64,000 nucleotides of DNA from Kitasatospora viridis (GTDB lineage: Bacteria; Actinomycetota; Actinomycetes; Streptomycetales; Streptomycetaceae). Of the stretch, positions 41,280 through 49,073 are shown in pieces (positions within the stretch are counted from its first letter, which is position 1; each line of letters starts with the position of its first letter). The stretch lies in the NCBI RefSeq assembly GCF_007829815.1, contig NZ_VIWT01000001.1, positions 558,001 to 622,000 of the forward strand. The letters are read 5' to 3'. Under the pieces are notes generated by a model. It did no database searches. It saw only the letters and a list, made by a program, of their open reading frames with translations, and had not been told where the DNA came from. The position numbers and the translations under genes are program-made.

Positions 41280-41312
41280 GCCGGGATCTCCGGCTCAGCC
41301 GGAGATCCCGGC
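41280..41312. terminator. Shared terminator with a stop codon in its loop
   Basis: Perfect 15-bp arms GCCGGGATCTCCGGC/GCCGGAGATCCCGGC. The 3-nt loop TCA (41295-41297) is the stop codon of the minus-strand ArsR gene, whose last four codons form one arm. It also terminates the plus-strand hydrolase. Confidence 0.85.
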
Positions 41313-41579
41313 GAGCACCGCGGCCAGCAAGCCCGGGAACCGGGCGTCGAGTTCGGCCCGGCGCAGCGACATGATCCGGTTCTTGCCGTCCTGCCGGGTG
41401 CTGGTCAGGCCGGCCTCGCGCAGGATCCGCCAGTGGTTGGAGAGGGTCGAGCGCGGCACCACCAGCCCCTCCGGGGAGCAGGCGCTCTCCGCGCCGTCCG
41501 CCATCCCGCGCACCAGCGCGAGCCGTACCGGGTCGCCGAGCGCGTGCAGGACGGTCGCCAGTTCCAGTTCCTCCGCCAT
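41295..41579 (-). CDS. ArsR-family transcriptional regulator
   Basis: A 94-aa single-domain ArsR protein: LATVLHALGDPVRLALVRGM, then RSTLSNHWRILREAGL as the recognition helix, then the wing (TSTRQDGKNRIMSLRR). Cysteines in SACSPEG may be sensing residues. ATG 41579 begins the family-like sequence. A 12-bp perfect inverted repeat lies 15 bp upstream, between it and the divergent VOC gene, so it probably represses itself and that gene. Confidence 0.92.
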   Translation of the reverse strand: MAEELELATVLHALGDPVRLALVRGMADGAESACSPEGLVVPRSTLSNHWRILREAGLTSTRQDGKNRIMSLRRAELDARFPGLLAAVLAGISG

Positions 41580-41593
41580 GGCAGTAGTATGCC

Positions 41594-41628
41594 GATCGTT
41601 TCGACATTTCGGGAAAGTCGAAACGATC
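41594..41628. promoter_or_regulatory. ArsR operator-like inverted repeat
   Basis: GATCGTTTCGAC (41594-41605) and GTCGAAACGATC (41617-41628) are perfect 12-bp arms with an 11-bp spacer, between the divergent ArsR and VOC genes. Confidence 0.85.
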
Positions 41629-41659
41629 ATGCCTCGTCGACCCCGGAGGTTGCCCCGCC

Positions 41660-42007
41660 ATGCCCGCCCTCGCCACCCTCGCCCGCATCTACGTGGACGA
41701 CCTGGACACCGCCCTGCCCACCTTCACCGCCCTGGCCGGCGAGCCGGTGCGCCAGCGATTCGCCTACCGTGACCTGGAGTTGGCGACGGTGGGCAACTTC
41801 CTGCTGATCGCCGGCACGCCCGAGGCACTGGCCCCCTACCGGCAGACCCAGGCCACCGTACTGGTGGCCGACCTGGCGGAGGTGCTCGACACCGGCGCCG
41901 TGCTCGACGGCCCGAACGACGTGCCGACCGGTCGCAACCTGACCCTGCGCCACGCCGGCGGCGCCGTCATCGAGTACGTGCAGTTCAGCCGGCCGTCGGC
42001 GGGTTGA
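41660..42007 (+). CDS. VOC-superfamily (glyoxalase-like) protein
   Basis: A 115-aa single VOC domain: LARIYVDDLDTALPTFTALAGE at the N-terminus and a C-terminal strand GGAVIEYVQFS that supplies the usual Glu. It could bind or modify a small electrophile. ATG 41660 has CGGAGG nine bases upstream. It is divergent from the ArsR gene. The 3' end overlaps the convergent small gene by 23 bp. Confidence 0.85.
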   Translation: MPALATLARIYVDDLDTALPTFTALAGEPVRQRFAYRDLELATVGNFLLIAGTPEALAPYRQTQATVLVADLAEVLDTGAVLDGPNDVPTGRNLTLRHAGGAVIEYVQFSRPSAG

Positions 42008-42302
42008 CGCCGATCAGCTCCGCCAGCCGGCCGAACGCCAGCCGTTCCGCACCTGGTCCGCAGAACACCATCAACGCGGCGTTCGGTGGCTCCAGTTGAC
42101 GAAGCGTCACGCCTCGGTACTTCTGGATCTCGCGCAACTCCAGGATCACTTCGCGACCGTCCTCGTCGACGCACCGGAAGGTGGCGCCGACCCGGACGGT
42201 CGCGTGGACCCGTACCACCAGGGCGATCCAGCCCGGCCCGCTCTCCCGGATCTCGTGCGTCTGCAGCCTCGGTGCTTCCTCATTCACCATCACATCCGTC
42301 AT
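41985..42302 (-). CDS. Small hypothetical protein
   Basis: A 105-aa soluble protein. LQTHEIRESGPGWIALVVRVHATVRVG forms a likely beta-barrel (cut across residues 13-39), with no catalytic motif. ATG 42302 is taken; MVNEE four codons on is an alternative. It overlaps the convergent VOC gene by 23 bp and lies 12 bp after the ferritin-like gene on the same strand, so they may be one operon. I do not recognise a family. Confidence 0.65.
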   Translation of the reverse strand: MTDVMVNEEAPRLQTHEIRESGPGWIALVVRVHATVRVGATFRCVDEDGREVILELREIQKYRGVTLRQLEPPNAALMVFCGPGAERLAFGRLAELIGVNPPTAG

Positions 42303-42314
42303 AGCGCCAGGATG

Positions 42315-43067
42315 TTACCCCTGCTCGGCGACAACTTCGGTGCGCCCCGCGCGCGATCCGCCGCCCTTCAGCTGCCGGGCGAGCACCGAGCAGTGCCGCA
42401 GTACCGCGAACACGAAGCCGACCCTGGAGGCCCGGACGGCGTGCAGCGCCGGACCGTGGTCCACCGCGACGAAGACGGCCGCCGCGAGCACCAACAGGCG
42501 CCAGACCAGAATGCTCAACGGTCGTGCGGGTGAAGAGAGTTCGGCGATCGAGGCACGCAACCGCCGGATGTGGAAGGGGATGTGGCGGCGCTCGTCGCGC
42601 AGGATCCGCCCCGTCACGTCACGGGTCAGCGGGTCGGCGACGCCGTCCCGAACCGCCCGGTAGTACTCGACGGCGACCAGCTCTGCGACCATCAGCACCA
42701 TCAACTCGGTTCGCAGGCCCATCAGTCGGCGCGCCCGCACGAAGAGGCCGTCGGTCCAGTGACCGCTCAGCAGCGGCACCCCGGCCGTGCCCAGCAGCTC
42801 GGCCAGCAGCCGGGCGTGGTTGCGCTCCTCGTCGATGAAGAGCCGCACCGCGGTCGAGTACTCCGGATCGCCCGCCCGGTCGGCCTTGGCGAACAGGTTG
42901 CGCCCGTCGCCGTCCTCGCCGACCTGGAACTTCTGCAGGCTGCGGCAGAGCACCGCCGGCAGGTCCGCACCCCGGGTCCAGTCCGGATCCCCCGCCGCCT
43001 CCCGACGGGTGCGCTCCGCCTCGAACTCCGCCACCCAGTCGGTGAAACCGTTCACGGTCATTCCCAT
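42315..43067 (-). CDS. Ferritin-like di-iron protein with C-terminal hydrophobic segment
   Basis: A 250-aa ferritin-like four-helix protein. Likely iron ligands are the first ExxH in FIDEERNHARLL, a Glu in ELVAVEYYRAV, and the second ExxH in ILRDERRHIPFH. A hydrophobic stretch (LSILVWRLLVLAAAVFVAVD) near residue 190 suggests membrane association. ATG 43067 is used; a second ATG two codons later has better ribosome-site spacing. The promoter carries a 14-bp palindrome over its -35. It could be a di-iron oxidase or desaturase-like enzyme. Confidence 0.8.
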   Translation of the reverse strand: MGMTVNGFTDWVAEFEAERTRREAAGDPDWTRGADLPAVLCRSLQKFQVGEDGDGRNLFAKADRAGDPEYSTAVRLFIDEERNHARLLAELLGTAGVPLLSGHWTDGLFVRARRLMGLRTELMVLMVAELVAVEYYRAVRDGVADPLTRDVTGRILRDERRHIPFHIRRLRASIAELSSPARPLSILVWRLLVLAAAVFVAVDHGPALHAVRASRVGFVFAVLRHCSVLARQLKGGGSRAGRTEVVAEQG

Positions 43068-43152
43068 GTCCCCCCATCAGGAGCGCGAACCGCCCGCCGA
43101 GATGCGGGGGCACAGCAGGGCAGACCGCCGCAATTCGGCGCGCCCTGGGGCA

Positions 43153-43180
43153 ACCGTACCGCACAATTGAACGCGTTCAA
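43153..43180 (-). promoter_or_regulatory. Promoter and palindromic operator of the ferritin-like gene
   Basis: On the minus strand TTGAAC (43175-43180), a 16-bp spacer and TACGGT (43153-43158). The perfect palindrome TTGAACGCGTTCAA (43167-43180) covers the -35 box, so a dimeric repressor could block the polymerase. Confidence 0.7.
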
Positions 43181-43201
43181 ATGATTGCGGCTCTACCCCC
43201 C

Positions 43202-44092
43202 TCAGGCGCCGTGCGCCCGCAGGGCCGTCGTGGCCCAGGCCAGGGCCGGGCCCGGATCCTCGGGCGCGGGCCAGCCGTTCACCACGGCCAACAGGTCGAG
43301 GTAGCGGGCGAGGCGGGGGTCGTGGGCCTGCGCCAGTTCCGCGGGGTCGACCCCCGCCGCGCGCAACTCGGCGGCCACCGTCGCGGCCACCGGGGCGGCG
43401 CCCGGCGCCTCGGGCGCGAGGCCGGCGGCGAGGGCCGGGCGGACCCGGCGCAGCACCCTGGCGACCGGGTCGGGCACGGGCACCGCACCGGCCGCCTGCC
43501 GGGCGGCCTGCCGCTCGGCGAGACCGCGCAACACGGCCCGGAAGTCGGGCTGTTGGGCGAGTTCGGCCAGCTCCACCCAGGCCCGCAGCTGGACCTCGGT
43601 GCACTGCTCGGGCAGTTCGGGCGTCAGCGAGGTGGCGACGCCGCGGAACTGCGGCCCGTCGGGGAGGACAGCCGCCAGGAAGTCCTCGATCAGTTCCCGC
43701 CGCTCCCGCTCGGACAGTCGGGCCAGTCGGTGCATGGTCTCCATCTCCTCCAGCGTCGCGGTGCGTTCGGCGGCCGCCGTCAGCAGGGCCTGGCGCAGCC
43801 GCAGGGTGCGGATCTGCACCTCCAGTGCGGCGGCGTGGGTGGCGGCCACCCGGTGCAACGGCAGTTCGCGGTCCAGCACCTGCCGGACCGTCCGCAGATC
43901 AAGACCCAACTCCCTTAGCGTCCTGATCAGTTCGATCCGCGCCAGGGCCTCGTGCCGGTACCTGCGGTGGCCGGCCGGGCTGCGCTCGGCGGGCGGCAGC
44001 AGCCCGCGGTCCGAGTAGAACCGGACGGCCTTCACCGTCACCCCGGCATGTCGGGCCAGGTCACCGATCGAGTAGCTCGCGTCGCCGTTCAC
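43202..44092 (-). CDS. MerR-family transcriptional regulator
   Basis: A 296-aa MerR protein. The N-terminal winged helix is YSIGDLARHAGVTVKAVRFY, then LLPPAERSPAGHRRY. A dimerisation coiled coil (about 75-130) and an unusually long C-terminal domain follow, which may bind a ligand. GTG 44092 lies seven bases after a CAGGCT -10, so the message is leaderless. Its promoter has the stretched 19-bp spacer with a dyad, which implies autoregulation by DNA untwisting. Confidence 0.9.
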   Translation of the reverse strand: MNGDASYSIGDLARHAGVTVKAVRFYSDRGLLPPAERSPAGHRRYRHEALARIELIRTLRELGLDLRTVRQVLDRELPLHRVAATHAAALEVQIRTLRLRQALLTAAAERTATLEEMETMHRLARLSERERRELIEDFLAAVLPDGPQFRGVATSLTPELPEQCTEVQLRAWVELAELAQQPDFRAVLRGLAERQAARQAAGAVPVPDPVARVLRRVRPALAAGLAPEAPGAAPVAATVAAELRAAGVDPAELAQAHDPRLARYLDLLAVVNGWPAPEDPGPALAWATTALRAHGA

Positions 44093-44099
44093 GCGTCCC

Positions 44100-44130
44100 A
44101 GCCTGGCGCCTCCCCCAAGGGGAGGTGCAA
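44100..44130 (-). promoter_or_regulatory. MerR-type promoter with 19-bp spacer and dyad
   Basis: On the minus strand TTGCAC (44125-44130), a 19-bp spacer and CAGGCT (44100-44105). The dyad CCTCCCC-CAA-GGGGAGG (44109-44125) fills the spacer. This is the known geometry of MerR-activated promoters. Confidence 0.85.
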
Positions 44131-44204
44131 GCCGGGACCAGGCGGGACTACCCCTGGGAATTCCGTTCGCCCACCGTCAACCGGATTCCCTAGGCTTCAG
44201 CCTC

Positions 44205-44954
44205 ATGAGTGCCTCCCTGACCATCACCACGCTCGCCGAGCGCCCCGAGTACACCGACCGCCTCTGGCAGATGCCCGACAGCTGGGTCCCGTTCATGCTG
44301 AACGACCCGGTCGCCGGCGCCTGCCTGGGCCAGGTCCCGGACGTCTTCCCGGAGTTCGTGCTGATCGCCACCGAGCCGGACGGCACCCTGGTCGCACGCG
44401 GCCTCAGCGTCCCGTTCGCCCTCGCCGCCCGGGGCGGCGAACTCCCCGACCGCGGCTGGGACCAGGTGCTGACCTGGGCCCTCTCCGACCGCCGCCGCGG
44501 CACCGCCCCGGACACGGTGACCGCCCTGGAGATCGCCATCCGCCCCGACGCCCAGGGCTCCGGCCTCTCCGCCGTCCTGCTGACGGCGATGCGCCGCAAC
44601 GCCGCCACCCGCGGCTTCACCACCTTGGTCGCCCCGGTCCGCCCCAGCGCCAAGCACCACGAGCCGCGCACCCCCATGTCCGAGTACGCCTTCCGCACCC
44701 GCGACCACGACGGCCTCCCCCACGACCCCTGGCTCCGCGTGCACGTCCGCGCCGGCGCCACCGTGGAGAAGGTCGCCCCGGCCTCGATGACCATCTCCGG
44801 CTCACTGACCGAATGGCGCGGCTGGACCTCGCTGCCGTTCGACCAGTCGGGCCCCGTCGACGTCCCCGGCGCACTCGCCCCGGTCCACTGCGACCTGTCG
44901 GCGGACACCGCGGTGTACGTGGAGCCGAACGTGTGGCTGCGGCACGCGATCTGA
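44205..44954 (+). CDS. GNAT-fold acetyltransferase-like protein
   Basis: A 249-aa protein with a GNAT-like core: EIAIRPDAQGSGLSAVLLTAMRR carries the acetyl-CoA loop, cut across residues 106-128. The N- and C-terminal parts are less typical. TAGGCT is eight bases before ATG 44205, so it may be leaderless. It is divergent from the MerR gene and could be its target. The last 153 bp overlap, antisense, the extended end of the HATPase gene at 44802. Confidence 0.78.
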   Translation: MSASLTITTLAERPEYTDRLWQMPDSWVPFMLNDPVAGACLGQVPDVFPEFVLIATEPDGTLVARGLSVPFALAARGGELPDRGWDQVLTWALSDRRRGTAPDTVTALEIAIRPDAQGSGLSAVLLTAMRRNAATRGFTTLVAPVRPSAKHHEPRTPMSEYAFRTRDHDGLPHDPWLRVHVRAGATVEKVAPASMTISGSLTEWRGWTSLPFDQSGPVDVPGALAPVHCDLSADTAVYVEPNVWLRHAI

Positions 44955-45404
44955 GGGGCACCGGTCTCCCCACTCTCCGGCCGCCGGGCCGATCTCGCAC
45001 CAGACGATCTTGCCCACCACCCCGCGCGGACAGCAACCCCAGCGCTGCGCCAGGGACTTGACCAGGAGCAGCCCGCGCCCCGACTCCTCCTGAGCCCCGG
45101 CGCGGCGCAGCACCGGGGCGCGGTCCGCGCGGGCGCCGTGCACCTCGATCCGCAACCGCTCGCGGTCCGCCGCGAGGACCAGGCACAGCAGATTGCCGCG
45201 CGGCGTCCCGTGCAGCACGGCATTGGTCACCAGTTCGGAGACCAACAGCAGTCCACCGTCCAGGAACCGGTGCCCGCCCTCCACCCGCGCCAGCAGCGCC
45301 GCCAGCCGCCGACGCGCGACCCCCGGCGACCGCTCGCTCGGCGGCAACCAGCAGCGGTCCTCCCCCAGGGAGGCGGGCGGCGACACGTCGAGCAGCTCAG
45401 CCAC
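44802..45404 (-). CDS. HATPase_c_2 regulatory protein with abnormal C-terminal extension
   Basis: A 200-aa protein. Residues 1-140 are an RsbW-like HATPase, with N-box LLLVSELVTNAVLHG and G-box QEESGRGLLLVKSLAQRWGC ending at GKIVWCEIG. The last 50 or so residues are Arg/Val-rich, not family-like, and antisense to the acetyltransferase gene. That suggests loss of the normal stop, perhaps by a small frameshift near 44960-44980. GTG 45404 has GGGGGAG three bases upstream and overlaps the stop of the small gene at 45397. Confidence 0.82.
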   Translation of the reverse strand: MAELLDVSPPASLGEDRCWLPPSERSPGVARRRLAALLARVEGGHRFLDGGLLLVSELVTNAVLHGTPRGNLLCLVLAADRERLRIEVHGARADRAPVLRRAGAQEESGRGLLLVKSLAQRWGCCPRGVVGKIVWCEIGPAAGEWGDRCPSDRVPQPHVRLHVHRGVRRQVAVDRGECAGDVDGARLVERQRGPAAPFGQ

Positions 45405-45570
45405 GGTCTCCCCCGAACAGGACCGGCGCCAGGACCGGCGCCAGGACCGGCGCGAGCGCGAACCCGAGATTTCGAACGGGTGCTCCGCGCGCCCTCGATC
45501 GTCCGGCCCCAGCAGCGGTGGCGCCGTCGTTCGTGCCGGCAGTCACGTCGGCGTTCATGTCGGTGTTCAT
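45397..45570 (-). CDS. Small ORF with APVL repeats, coupled to the HATPase gene
   Basis: A 57-aa ORF whose TGA overlaps the GTG start of the HATPase gene by 8 bp. GGAGGAAG lies upstream of its ATG. It reads MNTDMNADVT at the N-terminus and APVLAPVLAPVL near the C-terminus. Two sets of 12-bp DNA repeats encode these: gttcatgtcggt twice (45553-45576) and gaccggcgccag three times (45421-45456). It might be a real small partner of the HATPase or only a translation coupler. No family is recognised. Confidence 0.45.
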   Translation of the reverse strand: MNTDMNADVTAGTNDGATAAGAGRSRARGAPVRNLGFALAPVLAPVLAPVLFGGDRG

Positions 45571-45724
45571 GTCGGTCCACTTCCTCCGGATCGGCCGTGC
45601 TCCGGGCCACCAGCACATCGGTCGGGGCCCGCCCTGCCATCGAACCGGGCCGAACCCCTCCGGCGAAGGGGCCAGCCAGGGGGCCGGGGAGGGGCCAGAA
45701 TGGGAGGCCGAGAGGAGTCGGCCC

Positions 45725-46975
45725 GTGATCGATGACCGTCGGCGGAAGTTCGGAGCGCGCCTCGCGCTGCTGCGGCGGACGGCGGGGTTGAGCCAGCGCC
45801 AGCTGGCCGCCCGGCTCTGCATGGTGTCGGGACCGGCCACCGTCACCCACAACGAGATCTCCCGTTGGGAGCGGGGAGAACGGATCCCCAACGACTGGCT
45901 CCCCCTCATCGCCCGCGCCCTCTCTGTCCCCCTGGCCGACCTGGAACGGGCAGCCGCCCACGCCCGCGGCGACATCACCGCCCCGCAGCCCCGCCAAGAC
46001 GTGGAGACGCTGCGTCAACTCCTCGCCACCGAGGACCTTCTGGTCCCCGTCCCGACGCGACCCGGGGGCCGGCTCGGCGCGCAGGCCGTAGCGGTACTGG
46101 CCGGGCGGGTCCACGGACTGCGGCTCGCGGACGACGTCCTGGCGGGACAGGACCTGATCGGCCCGGCCTTCCGGGAGTTGGGCGAGGCGGCGCGGCTGCA
46201 CCGTGAGCACACATTCACCGAGGAGACCGGCCGGGCACTGCTCGTCCAGGTCGGTGAGCTGGCCCAGATCGCCGGCTGGATCGCCAGCGACGCGGGCTGC
46301 GGCGATCACGCGGAACAGGCCTACCGGCTCGGCATCTCAGCCGCTCGACAGGCCGGGGACCGCCCGCTGCTCGGCCAGCTCGAAGGCTCCCTCGCCTACC
46401 ACTGGAGCAACAACGGCCGCGCGCGCGACGGTCGGGACCTCGCACGGGCGGCGCTGACCGATGCGGGCCCAGCGGCGCACCCCAAGACCAGGGCCCTGTT
46501 CCTGGACCGCATCGCCTGGACCCACACCCGCACCGGCGAACCGCAACCGGCGTTGACCGCGCTCGGCCGCGCCCACGAAGCACTCTCGGCGGACGCGACC
46601 GAGGAGGCGCCGCAGTGGGCCTACTGGGTCTCCGAGGACGAGTTGCGGGTGATGGACGCCCGTGTCGCGACCGAACTGCGCCGCCCGCTCCGGGCGGTAC
46701 CGCTGCTGACCGAGGTCCTGGCCACCTACGACCCCACCCACGCGCGCGAGATCGCCCTCTACCGGTCCTGGCTCGCGATGGCCCTCGCCGACGCCAACGA
46801 GCCGGAGCAGGCGGCCGAGCAGGCACGGAACGTCATCGCCGGCGGTGTGGCCAGCGAGCGGATCGCCGAACGGTCCCGTGTCCTCCTGCACCGCCTGGGC
46901 GCGTTCGCGGAGGTCCCCGAGGTGCGCGCGCTGCTCGACGGGTACGACCACCTTCTGCGGCAGGAGCGGCAGTAG
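45725..46975 (+). CDS. XRE-family regulator with TPR-like C-terminal domain
   Basis: A 416-aa protein. The XRE helix-turn-helix (about 8-65) is ARLALLRRTAGLSQRQLAAR, then THNEISRWERGERIPNDWL. A helical TPR-like region follows to the end. GTG 45725 has GAGAGGAG seven bases upstream; the open frame before it is not protein-like. It is divergent from the HATPase gene and small ORF, the familiar pairing of an XRE regulator with a small ATPase in streptomycetes. The TrmO-like gene follows 51 bp on. Confidence 0.87.
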   Translation: MIDDRRRKFGARLALLRRTAGLSQRQLAARLCMVSGPATVTHNEISRWERGERIPNDWLPLIARALSVPLADLERAAAHARGDITAPQPRQDVETLRQLLATEDLLVPVPTRPGGRLGAQAVAVLAGRVHGLRLADDVLAGQDLIGPAFRELGEAARLHREHTFTEETGRALLVQVGELAQIAGWIASDAGCGDHAEQAYRLGISAARQAGDRPLLGQLEGSLAYHWSNNGRARDGRDLARAALTDAGPAAHPKTRALFLDRIAWTHTRTGEPQPALTALGRAHEALSADATEEAPQWAYWVSEDELRVMDARVATELRRPLRAVPLLTEVLATYDPTHAREIALYRSWLAMALADANEPEQAAEQARNVIAGGVASERIAERSRVLLHRLGAFAEVPEVRALLDGYDHLLRQERQ

Positions 46976-47026
46976 CCGAGCGAGCGCTCGATACACACGT
47001 GCAGGTCCCACTGAGAGGAAGATCGG

Positions 47027-47518
47027 ATGACCGACCGTCAGGTGTTCGAAGTGGAACCGCTCGGCCACGTGGTCGGCGGACGAATCGAGCCCACCGACGA
47101 CTACTGGGGCGGAACGGAGGCGGTCATCCGGCTCGACAGTGCGCGGTTCACGCCGGAGGCGACGCGCGGGTTGGAAGAGTTCTCCCACCTGGAAGTGGTG
47201 TTCCGCTTCCACCTCACCGACCCCGCCGACCTCCACCTCGGCGCGCGCCGGCCCCGCGACAACCCCGACTGGCCCGAGGTCGGCATCTTCGGCCACCGCA
47301 ACATGCGCCGCCTCAACTGGCTCGGCGTATCGCGCTGCCGCCTGCTGAAGGTGGACGGCCTCGACCTGCACGTCGCCGAACTGGACGCGGTGGCCGGCAC
47401 CCCCGTGCTGGACGTGAAGCCGTGGTTCGTCGACTTCGGCCCGCGCGGCGATGTCCGGCAGGCGGCGTGGACGACGGAGATGCTGGGCGACTACTTCGCG
47501 GAACCGGCCGAGGGCTGA
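47027..47518 (+). CDS. TrmO/TsaA-family putative SAM-dependent methyltransferase
   Basis: A 163-aa TsaA-like beta-barrel protein: GGTEAVIRLDSARFTPEATRGLEEFSHLEVVFRF, cut across residues 25-58, then RPRDNPDWPEVGIFGHRNMRRLNWLGVSR. TrmO methylates t6A37 of tRNA. This shorter, diverged member may have another substrate, since many actinobacterial paralogues are unstudied. ATG 47027 has GAGAGGAAG six bases upstream. A long imperfect hairpin terminator follows. Confidence 0.8.
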   Translation: MTDRQVFEVEPLGHVVGGRIEPTDDYWGGTEAVIRLDSARFTPEATRGLEEFSHLEVVFRFHLTDPADLHLGARRPRDNPDWPEVGIFGHRNMRRLNWLGVSRCRLLKVDGLDLHVAELDAVAGTPVLDVKPWFVDFGPRGDVRQAAWTTEMLGDYFAEPAEG

Positions 47519-47542
47519 CGGACGACGGCGGGCGTGGCAGTG

Positions 47543-47594
47543 CCTGACGGCCCGTCGGAATCCCTGTGGACGAGTATTCCGGCGGGCCGTCAGG
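47543..47594. terminator. Terminator hairpin, 19-bp arms
   Basis: Nineteen-base arms (47543-47561 and 47576-47594) pair with a single G-U wobble around a 14-nt loop, 25 bp after the TrmO-like gene. The outer part begins with the CTGACGG string seen in other stop palindromes. Confidence 0.85.
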
Positions 47595-47819
47595 TCTCGG
47601 TGCCGATGCCCTGGTTACGTTCGCACCCGAGAGCCTGGACTCGGCGAGGACGAGTGGGCGTCGGTGTGGAAGGGACCTCTACCCTTGCCGAGGCCGAACG
47701 CACCGTCACTTGTCCAAGGCTCAGCACCTGGAAGGACACGCGAGCGCAGCAACGCGACCCAGCGCCCCTCCCACTCGGAGGGACACCGGGCCGCGCGGGT
47801 GGTGGCCGGCGGGAGGTGG
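47595..47819. other. Intergenic stretch with no recognised gene
   Basis: This lies between the terminator and the end of the minus-strand S53 peptidase. GC content is slightly lower than in coding regions. Open frames exist in all plus frames, but none has family-like sequence or a ribosome-binding site. No repeat or RNA gene is recognised. Confidence 0.5.
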
Positions 47820-49073
47820 TCAGCCCGTGAAGGCCGCCAGGCCGTTGGGGGTGCCGAGGCCGGTCGGGCCGTCGTAGCCCGGGCCGGCGGTGCACAGGTA
47901 GGACGGGGTGCAGCTCGTGGTGGCTCCGGTGGTGACGTCGTTGAGGGCGCCCGGGTTGGCGTAGGCGTCGGCGGCCGGGACGGCGACGGTGGGTGCGCCG
48001 GCGTCGGCGTAGACGCCCGCGATCAGCGGGGAGGCGACGCTGGTGCCGCCGTAGACGGACCAGCCGGAGGCGCCGTAGGTCTGGTAGACGGCCACGCCGG
48101 TGGCGGGGTCGGCGACGGCGGAGACGTCGGCGACGGTGCGGTGCGAGCAGCCGCTGTCGGTCTGCCAGCTGGGCTTCGCCTCGTAGGCCGAGCAGCCGGA
48201 GCCCGCGCCCTCGGTGGCGCTGGTGGACCAGACCGACTCGGTCCAGCCGCGGGCGCTGGAGTCGCGGGTGAGCGAGGTGCCGCCGACCGCCGTCACGTAC
48301 TTGGAGGCCGCCGGGTACTCCACGCCGTAGCCCGAGTCGCCGGAGGAGGCGGTGATCGCGACGCCGGGGTGGTTGAAGTAGCTGCTGTCGTAGGAGGAGT
48401 CGGCCGAGGACTCGCTGCCGCCGTAGCTGTTGGAGACGAACTTGGCGCCCAGCTTGACCGCCTCGTTCACGCCCGTGCCCAGGTTGGTCATGCTCGCGGT
48501 GCTGGTCTCGACCAGGATGATGTGCGCGTTGGGCGCGATCGCGGAGACCATGTCGAGGTCGAGCGATATCTCGCCCGCCCAGCCCGAGTTGCTGGCGGGC
48601 AGCCTGCTGGTGCTGCCGGTCTGGCTGACCTTCTTGAAGCAGCCGTTGGCGGTGGTGCAGGCGGGCAGGCCGAACTGGGAGCGGTAGACGGCGAGGTCGG
48701 ACTCGGCGTTGGGGTCGTTGTAGGCGTCCACGATGGCGACGGTCTGGCCGGCGCCGCCGTTGGCGGGCAGGTTGTAGGCGCTCAGCAGGTCGGACGGGCC
48801 GTAGCCGGACGGCGCGGCGTTGGGGGTGACGCCGAGCGGGCTGACGTGCTGGGCCACGCTGGTGACCTTGAGCGCGTTGCAGGCCATGGTGTCGCCGGCC
48901 GCCAGGGTCGCGCAGGAGCGGACCCACGAGGCGCCCTTGCCGTGCGCGGCGGTGCCGGCCGCGGCGTCGGCGGGGCCGGCGGCGACCGCCAGGCTGGAGA
49001 GCGCGAGCGCGGCGGTGCCGGTGAGGGCGAGCGCGAGGCGACGGATCCGGGCGGTGGTGGGGGAGCTGAGCAA
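47820..49073 (-). CDS. Secreted S53-family (sedolisin-like) serine peptidase
   Basis: A secreted 417-aa peptidase. A basic start and hydrophobic core (RIRRLALALTGTAALALSSL) form the signal peptide. The catalytic region has DLLSAYNLP, GQTVAIVDAYNDPNAESDL, the Glu/Asp of GEISLDLDM, SSGDSGYGV and the serine in YGGTSVASPLIAG. The long sedolisin pro-domain is missing or very short. TTG 49073 is chosen because ACAGGAGG lies seven bases upstream, whereas the ATG 16 codons earlier has no such site. The gene is monocistronic, with its own promoter. Confidence 0.88.
   Translation of the reverse strand: MLSSPTTARIRRLALALTGTAALALSSLAVAAGPADAAAGTAAHGKGASWVRSCATLAAGDTMACNALKVTSVAQHVSPLGVTPNAAPSGYGPSDLLSAYNLPANGGAGQTVAIVDAYNDPNAESDLAVYRSQFGLPACTTANGCFKKVSQTGSTSRLPASNSGWAGEISLDLDMVSAIAPNAHIILVETSTASMTNLGTGVNEAVKLGAKFVSNSYGGSESSADSSYDSSYFNHPGVAITASSGDSGYGVEYPAASKYVTAVGGTSLTRDSSARGWTESVWSTSATEGAGSGCSAYEAKPSWQTDSGCSHRTVADVSAVADPATGVAVYQTYGASGWSVYGGTSVASPLIAGVYADAGAPTVAVPAADAYANPGALNDVTTGATTSCTPSYLCTAGPGYDGPTGLGTPNGLAAFTG

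Noticed and set aside
47595..47819. A transposase remnant or riboswitch in the gap before the S53 peptidase
   Set aside because: Open frames are present but carry no transposase motif, and I could not fold a known riboswitch core.
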